Origin: Andrena cerasifolii
Taxonomy: Eukaryota > Arthropoda > Insecta > Hymenoptera > Andrenidae
Assembly: GCF_050908995.1 (NCBI RefSeq)
Contig: NC_135124.1
Coordinates: forward strand, 2,356,001-2,420,000
DNA length: 64,000 bases
Reading direction: 5' to 3'
Shown here: positions 1 through 11,707 of the stretch, one piece after another
How the letters are laid out: every line of letters begins with the position of its first letter
How positions within the stretch are numbered: the stretch's first letter is position 1
Position numbers and translations under genes: made by a program
Notes under the pieces: generated by a model
What the model was told of the DNA's origin: nothing
Databases searched by the model: none
What the model saw: only the letters and a program-made list of their open reading frames with translations

Positions 1-84
1 GAAAGAGATAGATAAACGTTTAGGTTATGTTTATTTCCGGTTTTGCCCCAAATGGCTGCGGTTATGCCGATCACTCCCTGGAGG

Positions 85-312
85 ATCACTACCATAGACA
101 TATATAGACGGAGCGTAAACTGAGGGGGGTGTAAGATTCGCGGTAAAGGGAGCGATACAGGTAAATCGGATAACGCAGTGGATATGCATGCCGAATGCTT
201 CCGAAGCTAACCCGACGTGCCTGTATTTGACTTCTGTCTTTTCCCCTCCAAACCTACCGTTCCCCTCGCCGATAGTCTCAGCTTCTGCCCCGTCTATATA
301 TGTCTATGATCA
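85..312. repeat. Diverged palindromic element
   Basis: The segment around 85-112 (containing CATAGACATATATAGACGG) reappears as its reverse complement at about 289-312. Weaker pairing continues inward, for example near 150-170 against 211-230. It looks like an old foldback MITE. No target duplication or coding potential is visible. Confidence 0.45.
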
Positions 313-633
313 CTACGTCAGACGGGCAGCAGGATCTGCTGCGGATCTGTTACCGATCTGCCGGCAGACTCTGCGCTCTCCAGGCAGTAACGTTGTGAGG
401 ATTCCCCACTGGGCTGGCCTGGCAACCGGTTCACAGTGGTGGGCTGGTGGGGGAAGTCATGTATGCGCGCGATGACGCCGTGACTTCGACCAATCAATGC
501 CAAGGTGGGAAACGATGAGAAACGAAACGACGCCAGCGCCAAGCCAAGCCAACTAGCCAAGTCAAGTGCAGCCACAGCCAACCAGCGTTGACAAACCATG
601 GACCTAATAATTAAGTAGACGGAGCACAAAGGG

Positions 634-1078
634 TGTGTTCCGATTCACGCATACTGCGCATAGACTGCAGGCAATGGTGATTGGTGGTTCATGCAGTGAA
701 TGAATATACTGCATAACCTAATTCGTAGAATTCCCTAGAATCCTCCAACTTCTAGCGCATGATGCGTGCAGCAACTACAGAAAATCAAACCGGAGGCCGG
801 TATTCTCAGTCGCTACTTATTCTTAAGCAAAAGCTTAAGCATGCGGCATCCTCTACAAACCTAGTAGCTAGTAAAGGATGCCGAATGCTTAAGCATTTGC
901 TTCAGAATAAGTAGCGACTGAGAATACCGCCCATAGACAGCCAATGCACATAATGCGCGCATGCGTAGTTGTTCGAATTCGAATACTCCAATCAGGTTAT
1001 GCAGTCTGTACACTCACCATATGAACCACCAATCACCATTGCCTGCAGTCTATGCACTCAATGCGCGAAACGGACCGC
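634..1078. mobile_element. Foldback MITE, ~445 bp
   Basis: Two long inverted arms are visible. The outer part (about 642-695, with GCAATGGTGATTGGTGGTTC) is matched in reverse complement at about 1021-1075. The inner part (about 797-850, with TATTCTCAGTCGCTACTTAT) is matched at about 876-930. The loop is about 25 bp. Arms are roughly 80-95 % alike. No transposase fragment or clear target duplication was found, so the superfamily is unknown. Confidence 0.7.
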
Positions 1079-1912
1079 TGCCTATGGGTCTCTTAGGTCC
1101 ATGCGACAACCGATTACCTGGTGACGCTAGTTGGCCGCGGCCTCACTTCATTTGGGTTGACTTTAAAATGTCTCTGCTTCTTTAAACGAATTTAGCTAAA
1201 TGAATGAAACAATTATAATTTTTAAGTGGTGGAATAATTGTAATATGCCTCGCCCAACTTCATTAGAAAATAATAATAAAAATTATATAGCACAGGAAGA
1301 AGCTAATTTTGTAATGCTAGGTTCGGGTGGTAACACATAAATATTGTTGTCAATATTATATGAAAATGTGTAAAGTTTCTTTTCTTATTATAACAAATAA
1401 AGCGCAATATGTTTATTTTTGTTTCAATAACAAATTGTTATAAAAAAATAGTATCAGGTTTAAGAATTATATATTATTCTGCCTTTTCCAAAAAATGTTA
1501 AAATCTCGATTATAGTAGGGAAATTCTAAGTATTGCTGCTCTTACAACCGCCCGAAGTTACTGCGTTGTGTGTTTTTCAATGTTTGTAATCATAAACATC
1601 GCTAATATCATTGTTTGTTATCATTTGTGATTCGGACTCGGACTTCGGAGTTTTTGACATTCTGTTCATATGGCAACATTTAGTCACAGATGGGCAAATT
1701 TTTATTTAAATAAAAATTTCAAATAACGAATAAAAGTTAACAAAACTATTCGCCATGTGTCGAATAAAGTTAATTTTTTTTTATACGTCGAGTGTTTTAA
1801 CTTCAGGGTCGCATAAATTTTTCGACTTGAACTTTATTCGACGTCGAATAAATTTTTCAATTTTAACTGTATAGAGTTGAGGCCTGGCGCGAGCGTTACA
1901 ATGTAGTATTGC
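1079..1912. other. Unassigned AT-rich sequence
   Basis: No gene or element was recognised. The stretch 1690-1860 holds several short self-complementary AATAAA/TTTATT runs with CGAATAAA motifs, which look like low-complexity decay. Confidence 0.4.
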
Positions 1913-2108
1913 CCGATGACGGTTCTCGGCGTGCTATTTTTCGCGGCTAAAGGCAACCTGTGCTATTTTTCGCAGCAAAGGACCGAAATGTTACCTTTCG
2001 TCGCGAAAGAGCATAACATGTTATTCTTCGTGGCGATGAATGAAAACATACTACTTTTCGAGAACAAAATCGAAACATTCTGTTCTTCGTGGTCAGAATA
2101 AGAAGAAT
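1913..2108. repeat. Degenerate ~30-bp tandem motif
   Basis: The motif TGCTATTTTTCG and variants (TTACCTTTCG, TTATTCTTCG, CTACTTTTCG, TGTTCTTCG) recurs about every 30-35 bp, usually followed by a GCGAA or GAACAAA block. It appears to continue into the adjacent inverted repeat, whose left arm ends in CTACTTTTC. A short open frame here is a by-product of the repeat. Confidence 0.5.
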
Positions 2109-2222
2109 GCTAGACTTCGTAAGACAAATGAAACGTGCTACTTTTCATATATATATATATATATATATATGAAACGTACGTTATGAAAAGTAGCACGTTT
2201 CATTTGTCTTACGAAGTCTAGC
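2109..2222. repeat. Perfect 40-bp inverted repeat around (AT)12
   Basis: Bases 2109-2148 and 2183-2222 are exact reverse complements over 40 bp. Between them lie a dinucleotide AT run (2147-2170) and a short GAAACGTACGTT segment. The arms share motifs with the degenerate tandem array on the left. This could form a cruciform. Confidence 0.9.
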
Positions 2223-3820
2223 ACTCTGCTATTATATATATTATATACCAAGGACATTACTTCTCTCGCGTCTAGATTACCTAGATGTTGCATTGTTACG
2301 TAGCGTGATCGTCACGCAGCTACATAGTCGCTGAGCGGTCGCGCTGCCGTGCTACCGTGCAATAAGTACTTTTGTTTCATAGAGGATCTTGTGTAAGCGA
2401 GGAAATATGGAAAGTGAGGCGAGTATCGAATCCGCAAGGATAGAAGCTAATTTAGGAAATCAAAAATTGATTTGTAAGACAGTTTACTGTAAAGAATTGA
2501 AGAAAATAATACACTTAAAACATTACATTTTTTGTTCATTTTTGTGCTTCATTTTGTATTTTTTATTTAAGCAATGTATAAACAAAAATGTGTAATTAGG
2601 TAAGTAAATTATATTTAAATAATTAAACGAAGAAGCAATTTTTTACGAATTACCACATTTTCGGAAAAAGGGCACGTAAACCACTTGCTTGAAACTTATA
2701 AATAAAGACACATATCATTTTTAAATCATAACTTCTGTTTTCAGAACGTTTGAAGGATACGGTACTACATCTTTAAAAAAATGGATTTAATTGCATTACT
2801 TTTTATTAAGTTACACTATAATGCAAACTTTGAAATCGATTTTCTTGAAATGGCATTTTGGCGTATGAGCCCTTTTTCCATCAAATGCCTCAATTGAGAA
2901 AATGATTCTTATTCAACTTATTGTGGCCAAGGTAGTGAGCTACAGATTTTTGCAATAAATATTTTACAGCAATGTTTTCCTAATACTAATAATAATAATC
3001 ATAAAGAGTGAAATTAATTGTTCTGCACTACTGGAACTCGTTGATCTATATGCTCCTATCAGATGCGTCAGAAAAAGGCCACCTTTCGTATACCGCAAAT
3101 TCAAATCTAAATATGGGTCACTTGATCCAATGAATCGCTTAATGTTCAGTGCTAGCTCCTACGTAGACTATGTCGACTTCTTTTCCGGTAGTAGTTCTTC
3201 TTTCAGTTGGAATCTCTTCAGACTATTGTGTCAGGAAAATCCTATCACGTCGTTGTAACTGTGCTTTGTATTGGGCAATGCCCGTTTAATTTTCAATAAT
3301 AATAATAATAATAAAATAGATGTATAAGTGATAATGTGTTTGACATTCTAGTGATGCAATAAATGTTTCCAGTGCTGTATTCAACTACATACATAATTAT
3401 AATACAGAAGCACGGAATATTGAAAATTATTCAGTTTTGCGTTATTACACTTTTCTGTATCTGTATTCATTTTAATGATACACTCTATTTTTTTTAGTTA
3501 CAAAATCTCGTGACAAACATACATCACTTTTTATACACAAATTGACAGTTTTCTTATATCCAAAACGTCTCCAACATCAAAGAAATAACCTTCGATACGT
3601 ATTTAATTTTCACAGGAAACACCCCTTTATCTCGATAAATATTTTTTTTTGTATTTGTATTTTGTTTTTCCTGTGTTATTTACACAGGATGGCGTTTCAA
3701 ACTTTTTGCTTATATTACCCCAACGAACTTAGTCATTTCCTTTTTTCCCTCCTCTCTTCTTTCGGGTCCCAGCAGCAGCGGCGCACCGGGAGAAAGGTGG
3801 TCACCCATCTTTCCCCAGTA
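2223..3820. other. Unassigned AT-rich sequence
   Basis: No convincing gene. Small AAT-type microsatellites sit at about 2985-3000 and 3295-3313. Short open frames such as 2389-2595 and 3542-3889 have no recognisable domain, and the latter runs across a transposon end. Confidence 0.4.
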
Positions 3821-3825
3821 CGCCG

Positions 3826-4576
3826 CACAGTGGGCAAAAGTGAGGTAGTCTGTTTCAAAATCAAAGAACTTTTGATAGAAATGAGATAGAGCGATGATTT
3901 TTTTTTAAATTAAAGCTGAAAGATTGCAGAATATGGGAAAATTAATGAAATTATGGTACGAACGGTTTTTACCTTTGAAAATATGTGATAAACTTGAAAT
4001 TTTACAATAAAATTATGTTTTAAGATTGAAAAGATTAAATACTTACCTTAGTTCATGTGCAAATTACAGCGCCAATGACAGCGATACGTCAAGTGATCAC
4101 GAGATGTAGAACACTCAATATTTTAAAATAAACATTAAAAATTCTTATTTTGATTGTGTAATAATATATGGAAATACAATATACCTTCAAACCAGTGGGT
4201 TATAAAATCATTTCAACGAAAAAATTACGATTCGTTAGTTTAATTCACAAAAGTCGATTTTTTCAAAATCCTGAGGGAGTAGACAAATTTTGCGAACGGA
4301 TTTGAAATCAGCGCGACAAAATCTATGGGAAATGATGTACAACATGTCAAAAAAAAATTCTAACCGAACATGGTAATGGATGATACATAATTTTATTGTA
4401 AAATTTCAAGTTTAACACAGATTTTCGAAGGTAAAAAACGTTCGCACCATAATTTCATTAATTTCCCCATATTCTGCAATCTTTCAGCTTTAATTTTAAA
4501 AAAATCATTGCTCTATCTCATTTCTATCAAAAGTTCTTTGATTTTGAAACAAACTACCTCACTTTTGCCCACTGTG
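3826..4576. mobile_element. Long-arm TIR element with candidate 5-bp TSD
   Basis: Left and right arms of about 200 bp (3826-4024 and 4383-4576) are inverted copies. The ends read CACAGTGGGCAAAAGTGAGG and its complement. CGCCG occurs immediately outside both ends (3821-3825 and 4577-4581) and may be a 5-bp target duplication. The ~360-bp centre shows no coding capacity. It is a non-autonomous DNA element; a CACAGTG end with a 5-bp duplication does not identify a superfamily here. Confidence 0.75.
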
Positions 4577-4581
4577 CGCCG

Positions 4582-5187
4582 CCCCGTGATGTTTAACTTC
4601 GGTGATCTTATTTTTGATGATGTATGTGCGGATTAATTGAAACGGGAACACCCCCAACGTTGCTCATACTTATAATACGAAAAAGTAACGCCTATCACGC
4701 TTACTTCACGTTGAAACTGACACTGACATTTAGACTGGAGACCCACAGATATCTCGAAAAAGCGTTTTTCTGTTTAATTATAACCCATACGGCATTAATT
4801 CCGTTTGTTTAACAGTTGTCCTTATGGCGCCCAACAAGTTCAAGGTAAGTCTTGTTACGCGATATTTGCAATTTGTATTTCGAGGTGCATTTAATGGTCC
4901 TGTGATAAATTTGTGGTTATGATTACATTGTTATATGTTCCTTTAACGAAAAATACTGTATGAAATAACGCATTTCTAAGAATTTCTCGAATTAGACTTA
5001 GGTGTTCAAACAATAATATGTATTGTATCGTATCTATGCTTGCTATTCGGTTGGAGGAGTTTCGGTTGAATTCCCGTAGGTACATTAGGGTGCCACTTCG
5101 TTTTCGATTTTAGATTTTGAAAGGAGACTCCCCTAGTTTTGTTCCTTTTGATTTAAAATTGCGCTACACCAAATTTCAGCTCATTAG
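4582..5187. other. Unassigned sequence
   Basis: AT-rich with no repeat partner found in the window and no supported gene. Confidence 0.35.
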
Positions 5188-5475
5188 GATAATATTATCC
5201 CATAACAACAACACATGGAAGTTAATCATGTCAATAATCAGGTACCGGGATACCCACCTAGGCATGTTTCATAAAATTTTCTTATGTTCCCGTGAGAATT
5301 TTGTCATGACCGCTTGGATCTTCGTTATTTGAACTTTTTGAAAGCTAAATATATTTTCAGACTGTTTTATTTGGTCTTGGTTTCGGAGAATTATCCCATC
5401 AAAGTTTACACAGCGATTCTCAATAACGAAGGTACTCGGGTACCCACCTAGTACTGAAACATAAGATTTATGAAC
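5188..5475. repeat. Diverged ~100-bp direct repeat
   Basis: About 5188-5290 and 5380-5475 share an ordered series of blocks in the same orientation: AATTATCCCAT, then CAATAA, then GGTAC..GGGTACCCACCTAG, then GAAACAT/TTTCATA. This looks like a degenerate duplication. Confidence 0.45.
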
Positions 5476-5644
5476 GAATTCCGACTGAACGAAACAATTT
5501 ACAGTACGCCATCGTTGCAGGGATAATTCAGTAAATAAAAACAAATATTTATGTGCAAAGAAACCGTGATTATTTATTTATATGCATTCTTTAAGTTTGA
5601 TGACAGGGGCTTGCTCATCGCAGACTGGTTTTTCGCTCACGATG

Positions 5645-6755
5645 CAAGATTTTCTAGTCTTCCAGCGTTTTTATCGTTGCTCTACAACATAGATGGCATG
5701 GGCCTGTTATAATCTTTCTTCCCGAGTCATCTAAAGCTTGGGAAGTCCCAGGCTGAATGTCCGGGAGACTAGTCAACCGGCCAAGAACGCTCTGGAGTCT
5801 CGACAGTACATTTAATTGCATGTACCTATAGTGGCTCATAATTTGATTGATCCCAAATTCTGCGCGGTATAGAGGATGATGCTTTTCACATATCAGTTGT
5901 GTGGTCACTGTTTGAATTGATAGCACCTGCACGTATCAGAACTCCCAGGAATGCATACATTTCGTTAGACGTCACGGCTGCCGATGCCTTTTTGTTTGTG
6001 GGACGAACTATGGCCCGGTGCAGACCAGGGGTTTGCGGCAGTTTGCCGCTGCGCTCATTCGCGGTGAAGCAATACGTGTGTCCGTCAAAACGAACGCAAA
6101 CATACCGCCTAGTAGCCGCAAAACTTTCCGTCCCGTGTGAACTCCTTCAATTATTCCAATGGTGAATATCTTCTTGAATGTATCACAAATTGATAAAGCT
6201 TCTGTGCGGGCCAGCAGCCCTCTTTTCACCTTCTTCACTTTGCTCTGTTACAAATAATAGAATATGAGTAAAAAGACGGTAATGAAGGAAGTACAATTAC
6301 ATAACAGTGTTCAAGTTACGATTATCATTAGTTCGTTCGCTGTCGAAAGACTCTATGATTCGCAACTGCCCCGTTGCGAGCGGCACAGGACACCAGTCGC
6401 CGTCATCGCTGTCTGAAGGCACGCCAATCTCTGCATCTGATTCACCGAGGTACTCTTTCAAATACAGATCTTGTTCTTCAAGGTTGAGTCTATAAAGCAA
6501 ATGTACAACACAAACAATGCTCTGATATCCTTTTGTAAAAGACCTAAGTAACATCCCACAATGTTTTATCCTAGCTCGTAAACTCCGTCTTCGATAATTC
6601 CTCCGTAGCACTTCTGTCTGATTTTGTTCAGTTAAAAAAATAGCGTACACAGTTTGTCCAATAGCACAATTCGCAGTAATAAATAGGTGTTTTGTTGAAG
6701 CACAAACTTTACACTTATTTGTGGGAATACGCGAAGTCTTCTTTCCTACGAACAT
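5645..6755 (-). pseudogene. piggyBac-type transposase relic
   Basis: Read on the minus strand, the frame through about 6015-5886 gives PTNKK, then SNEMYAFLGVLIRAGAIN, then a TGA at 5886-5888 where a tryptophan would fit. After a frame change it continues as HHPLYRAEFGINQIMSHYRY (about 5885-5825). This order matches the start of the piggyBac (DDE_Tnp_1_7) core: TN-rich lead-in, FxGxL..AG, then PxYR and MSxxR. Upstream, the open frame 6297-6755 carries an acidic SDSDDGDW segment like piggyBac N-termini. Multiple frameshifts and loss of the DDE catalytic part make it dead. The N-terminal assignment is less sure than the core. Confidence 0.65.
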
Positions 6756-6760
6756 TGAAC

Positions 6761-7349
6761 ATGTCTGTTATTGTGCACGGAACGATAGACACTGAGCAAG
6801 GCGCCTCTATATTACCTGGCAGTGTCTTCTTGGCTAGCAGAGGACTTGAAAACTTGGATCTATATAAGTAGCAGCTGTCGATTACAAACGTAGAAAACCC
6901 AAGCAGACGCGATGGAAAGTGTTTATTTAAAAAAAATAAACGGAGGGGGTGGGTACCCCCCCCCCTCCAAGGTTGGTTATTGAACAGCGTAGGAACTTTT
7001 GGTTATTTACATAAGAGTTAACTTAACATAAAATTACCTTCTCAAATTTTTATTGAAGGATTTATCTTATTTCAAATGTCCCAACTGTCTTCCAAACCCT
7101 ACGTACCTACTTATATTCTAATTTATCGAATTAAAAAATTAATTACAATTCCGTAATATATTGTAAGTCCAGGATAGTTCGACCACTTTTTGGAAAAGAA
7201 ATTGTAGCATCGTTGTTTTTCACATTTTTGTCGTTTTGTAGAAATTAAAGCAAAGCCCAAGTAATTTAGAGTATACATAAATTATAGTGTGCGATAAATT
7301 CAAATACTTATTTTCATTTTCAACCAAAAACATTGGCACTGCAACTGGT
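6761..7349. other. Unassigned sequence with C/G run
   Basis: No gene seen. A GGGGGTGGGTACCCCCCCCC-type tract lies at about 6945-6965. The rest is AT-rich. Confidence 0.35.
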
Positions 7350-7350
7350 C

Positions 7351-7401
7351 GGTCTCACCCGCATGTCGGGGTTAGAGTGTCTACCCACTACGGGTGAGAC
7401 C
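7351..7401. repeat. Short hairpin beside a zinc-finger relic
   Basis: GGTCTCACCCG at 7351-7361 is complementary to CGGGTGAGACC at 7391-7401, about 70 bp past the end of the zinc-finger frame on the minus strand. It may be part of that transposon's terminus. Confidence 0.45.
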
Positions 7402-7468
7402 AATCTTGAAAAACAAGAAAAAGTGTAGCTTACGAAAAGTATAATACACGAAGAAGTTAATTGATATG

Positions 7469-7651
7469 CTATTTCTTCTTCAGTTTTCCACGTAAATCGC
7501 AAACATTCTTGTACTTGAAGCATCTAGTATCATGAAACCAACGCCAACGGCTGCAGCGCACACATTTAATCCATTCGTCGATTTTCGAGATTTCGAAATA
7601 GTTTTCTCCGCATCCCACGCATTCGTTTTCGTCCAAGTCTTTTAACGACAT
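7469..7651 (-). pseudogene. C-terminal zinc finger of a pogo-like transposase
   Basis: The 60-residue frame has C-x2-C (ECVGCG), a spacer, W-x2-C-x2-C (WIKCVRC), then RWFHDTRC and YKNVC, and ends in KLKKK. This layout (paired cysteines, WxxCxxC, WxH, then C) is the PHD-like finger at the C-terminus of many insect pogo/Tigger-type transposases. A few extra or changed residues (RW before FH, R for the final C) show decay. No DDE core was found next to it. Confidence 0.65.
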
Positions 7652-7945
7652 ATTACTATCTTGAAGAATGGAATTTTCGCTCCCCGAATCTGAAGATGGG
7701 TTTACAGTAAAAAAGACACATGTAGGTAGTGTTTAGAAAACGTTTCGATGTCAGTTACAAGAATAAAGAAAACAATTTTTTAAACAATTTTTCGTACCAT
7801 TCAGGTTTTTCGAGACAGTTATATTTTTTCAGACACACTGTATATTTAACTAATGTGGTCGGACTGTCCCGCATTAATGTGGTGGGACTATCCCATAATC
7901 AAGGGAGTGATCGATCACATTGTCAAAGTAAATTAAAAACGAATA

Positions 7946-9733
7946 AGGTAAGTTCGGGTAATAAGGCCCACCTAAGTTTCTATAATTTTTTAAAAAAAAA
8001 ACTTGTACATATTTTTGAACACTTTTTTATAGAAATCTGTGGATATTAAACTATACACTGTAATATTTGTATCAATATATGAACAAAACAAATACGGAAA
8101 TTAATAGGATTTTAAAAACCTTGTAAACGGGCCTTATTTCCTGTAGATAATAAGGCCCACCTATTTAATATGTACAATTCGGGCAAACAAAGACATCATC
8201 GACCTCAGGTGTGAGCCCAACGCATTCCTCGTGTATCCAGGTGAGACACATGACACACTGTCGCATATCTGTCTTGAATGCAGTTCTGCATAATTTGCAA
8301 AACCAATTGTCCGCAGAGTTGCCGGCCACGTTTTATTTGGAGGTGGATGGTATGGGCTCTTGTTCACACAATCTTGTCTTTTTTCTCCTGGTTGAAGTGA
8401 CACATGCTTGGGAGCTCTTCTCAATATCGTTCCTGCTTTGGAAGGGGTCTCTGGTTAAGGTGAATGTCCGAATTTCTGCTCATTTAAGAAGTTATTCGTC
8501 ATAAAGAAGGTGTAAAAAATTTGTTTGTGATCAAAAGTTGCAGAGTAATTAATTAATTCTTTAATAATAAATCAACTAATTCGAAAACTGTTTAAGAAAG
8601 ATATTTCAAGATGTTTAAGTATTACTAATTTGTAATTAAATACAATGCTCCAAATGTCCGTATTTCTGCTCACGAAAAATAGCGATGTACGTATATCTAC
8701 TCATCATTTGTACCAATTTCTGCTCACATAATGTGTTGCTTTTTCTCGTTAAAATAAGTTACATCCTTTATGGAGAGGTTTTATAACACAACAGTAAAGC
8801 ATAAAATAATGCTAAACAAAAAATAAAATGCCTTCGAATAGAAGAAATAGAGGTTACTGCGCACATTGAATTGTGAGGTTATGTTACTAAAATTTCGGTG
8901 AGTAGAAATGCGGATATGACGGTGATTCACTTGACCCTAAACCTGCTCACCTGTTTTCTACTTAAAATAATAAAAAATAGTAAAAAATCTAAATCCAGTT
9001 CACAATACGGTATTCGTTTATGTTATTAAATGACAATTTTTACTGAAAAAACTATTTTCCGCCCAATTATCGAATACCAATAGCGACGCTATTCCTTAGC
9101 TCAACCAGCTAGAACACGATCGAAAAATGATGAGTCCCTCGTTTTAAAAGTTTTTTGATTAGCCCCAACCTCGTACAACACTCGCGTAAATGTTCAAATA
9201 ATTTAGAATTATTTTGTTGCAACTATAGTACAAACCTAACGCTTATAATAATAAGAAAAATACGAAATGAGCAGAAATGGGTACATGAGCAGAAATGGGG
9301 ACATTTACCTTACTTCCTGAGCCTTAAAGCCCACTTAATATTTTGGTGGGCCTTATTATCTGTTTTGTCACTTCCTCATTGCCGAGGTTATATGTTAAGC
9401 GTGCACTTTACAAAATCATCAATTTTCTGGGAATATGTTGCCAACATATGTACTTATACATACCTATAGTTGTACAGTAATTGGATAATGCGTACTCCAA
9501 ATACAAAGCCAAGAAACCAACGTAATTCTTATAACTGCAGCAACGCTAGCTACAACATTTGTTGAATTTACAGCAGACAAATATGTTATATTAAACGAGT
9601 GGGGGTTCTTCGAGTGACATTTCGTATATAGTAAAAGCAATAGATGGCATTAACAAGATTTTGGATTGACCTACCAAGGATAAATTACAGGTGGGCCTTA
9701 TTACCTGCTGGGCCTTATTACCCGAACTTACCT
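7946..9733. mobile_element. Pogo/Tigger-like deletion derivative with nested insert
   Basis: The ends are AGGTAAGTTCGGGTAATAAG and its complement, with TA on each side (7944-7945 and 9734-9735). The rest aligns with the copies at 22339-23237 and 33134-33767. Without the 853-bp insert at 8458-9310 and one TA it is about 930 bp. The minus strand at about 8161-8350 encodes the C-terminal transposase zinc finger (C-x2-C, QCVMC, WIHEEC, VC-x2-C), here broken by a stop at 8333-8335. The same insect sits in the opposite orientation to the 22339 copy. It is non-autonomous. Confidence 0.85.
8458..9310. mobile_element. TA-type element nested in the Tigger-like copy
   Basis: The ends are AGGTGAATGTCCGAATTTC and the complement of AGGTAAATGTCCCCATTTC, flanked by TA (8456-8457 and 9311-9312). 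CATTTCTGCTCA-type motifs repeat inside both ends (about 8650-8672, 8700, 9267-9300). The host element resumes on both sides, which proves insertion. Its first four bases, AGGT, match the host element's ends. No transposase frame was seen. Confidence 0.85.
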
Positions 9734-9739
9734 TACATA

Positions 9740-10930
9740 CGTATTGTTCTGGCGACACTGTAGTTTTATATATATTATATTCCCCAAGATCGGAATAGAG
9801 TAAATAAACTTACCTGTCTTTCAAATATCATCAGCACTTGTAACTTGGTCTAAATACTTTCAGACTCGCATAAAGTCTTAAGTGTTTCTTATAATTTAAA
9901 TATGAATTTGTGGCAATGGTCAATGCAAGATCAACAACAAGCGCATCCATTTCTTTTGTATCAATCACACACAGTGCCCACTCTTGCGTCAGTCCTAAAA
10001 TATCAACACTGACCGGACTCTCCCGGTGATCGAACTATACCGGACTTACCCTATCGAAATCAAGTATACAGTTTTACTGTTTTATTACAACTGATTTGAT
10101 ACACGGTGGTATACATAACCGTTACAGATAATGACAATTCTACCAAACAGTAAAAGTAAAATGGAATAGCGGGGGTTGCTATTGCATTCCTTAATTTTCG
10201 TTGTTTGCAAGATTTCTTTGTAAGTGTTTAAAGTTAAAGTTCAAATCGCCACGGTTTAATGTTATTCCATTAAGCTGAATCTTTACGCATCACTATACTA
10301 GATCAAATGAAACAAAATTAGGGGGGTTCCCTCGGGGAATTTGAATTTCTTTTTTTTACTTAGTAAATAAGTGGCACCCTAAGGTACGTACTAAGTAAGT
10401 ATGTATATGCTTTGTTGGGGTTGTGTTTGAAGGCGCATAATGGACCCCCGATTTTCTTTGTGCTTTCACAAAGATACCTGTCCCTCTCTCTCGGGTAAGG
10501 TGACCAAGGCGGATGATCATTAGTAGGTGTGGCAATCCTCGTGTTGCACGAGACTCCACCCACCTGTCCGCCTATTTCGGCTTTAAACTTCGATATCACG
10601 CCTGAAAACCAGTCTGTATATGGTGGTCGTGGGCATTTTACTATATCGGGAGTAGTTTGACGCGCCACGAGAAATAAACAAGTATGCAGTAGGAAATGTG
10701 TTAAATCTGTGAAAATCAAAAACACCAGGAACTGGGTTGACATATTTTATTATAGACATGTTTGTGATAACAAAATTTCTACAATGTAAACTGCCCATCG
10801 CCGATAAGTTGCAGTATTTCATTTATTCAACTTTCGGTTTAGGTATGTAGGTACCTATATTTAACATACTGTGTTTTTATTCTATATAATTGTGTTTCAT
10901 ATTTTTATAATGAGGATTGTAGATAGGGGA

Positions 10931-10932
<2 letters not shown>
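9740..10932. other. Unassigned sequence
   Basis: No supported gene. ACCGGACT-type motifs at about 10013-10045 recall CGGACTGTCCC at about 7860-7890 on the far side of the nested pair. They could be remains of an older element that the pair entered. Open frames at 10356-10822 have no recognisable domain. Confidence 0.35.

Positions 10933-10961
<29 letters not shown>
10933..10961. repeat. (AT)n microsatellite
   Basis: An uninterrupted AT dinucleotide run of about 29 bp. Confidence 0.95.
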
Positions 10962-10965
<4 letters not shown>

Positions 10966-11077
10966 CAGGGTGCCAACAGTGAATCAGTCTTTTTATGGAG
11001 GGCTGTAACTTTATAATGCATTGAGCAAAGAGGCTGAAATTTGGTATCAACATAGCCTAGTTATTGGATGTTTTTAA

Positions 11078-11351
11078 CTCGGCGGGAGGCGGTACTGGGT
11101 GAAATTTACCGCAGAGGCGCTAGCTGCGAAAATATGAAGACTGAGTTTTTGTTACAATTTTTAAAGAACTGTAATAAAGATTTTAAGATATATCATAAAT
11201 TTTGTTTGATTCTTAAAACACTGTACTTTAACATAAAAATTACAAAGTTAATAAAACATATTCTGAACCGTGGATTTTTACATTTCAATTTTGGGTATTT
11301 TTGACCCGGTAGCGACAACCTGTTACAATATGGGGTGCGCCTCCCGCCGGG
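11078..11351. mobile_element. TTAA-type MITE, copy 1
   Basis: The terminal repeats are CTCGGCGGGAGGCG and CGCCTCCCGCCGGG. TTAA lies at 11074-11077 and a mutated TTGA at 11352-11355. The 274-bp body aligns along its length with the copies at 28800 and 47133, including the shared TGACCCGGTAGCGAC block before the right end. TTAA duplication is the hallmark of piggyBac-type insertion. There is no coding capacity. Confidence 0.85.
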
Positions 11352-11596
11352 TTGAATACGTTATTATTTTGTAATGTCGAGCCATACAAAAAAGATATAA
11401 ACGTTTTTTTAAAAAATGGGAAATGATCCACTGTGGACTGCAGGTCGGATACAGTGACTCATTAAAAAATACACAGTGGCTCACCACAGTACGCAGTGAA
11501 TCATGATGTGAAAGACATAAAAAATAAGGCACATATGATAGTGAAATCAGTCTTTTATTTAATCATTTAGTCTCTGTAAATATGGTGGATACCATA

Positions 11597-11686
11597 TACA
11601 ATCATACAATCATACAATCATACAATCATACAATCATACAATCATACAATCATACAATCATACAATCATACAATCATACAATCATA
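11597..11686. repeat. 8-bp microsatellite (ACAATCAT)n
   Basis: About eleven nearly perfect copies of ACAATCAT, decaying into ATAACCAT/ATAACTAT at the right. Confidence 0.95.
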
Positions 11687-11707
11687 TAACCATATAACTA
11701 TATAATC

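Noticed and set aside
2389..2595. Short open frame with a hydrophobic C-terminus
   Set aside because: 68 residues, no family resemblance, AT-rich context. Not supportable as a gene.
9831..9994. Stop-free minus-strand stretch of ~54 codons with a possible acceptor
   Set aside because: No recognisable similarity, and a stop before the possible donor. Length is within chance for a window this size.
11597..11686. Regular repeats that might suggest a CRISPR array
   Set aside because: Direct 8-bp repeats with no spacers, in eukaryotic-type DNA. A microsatellite.
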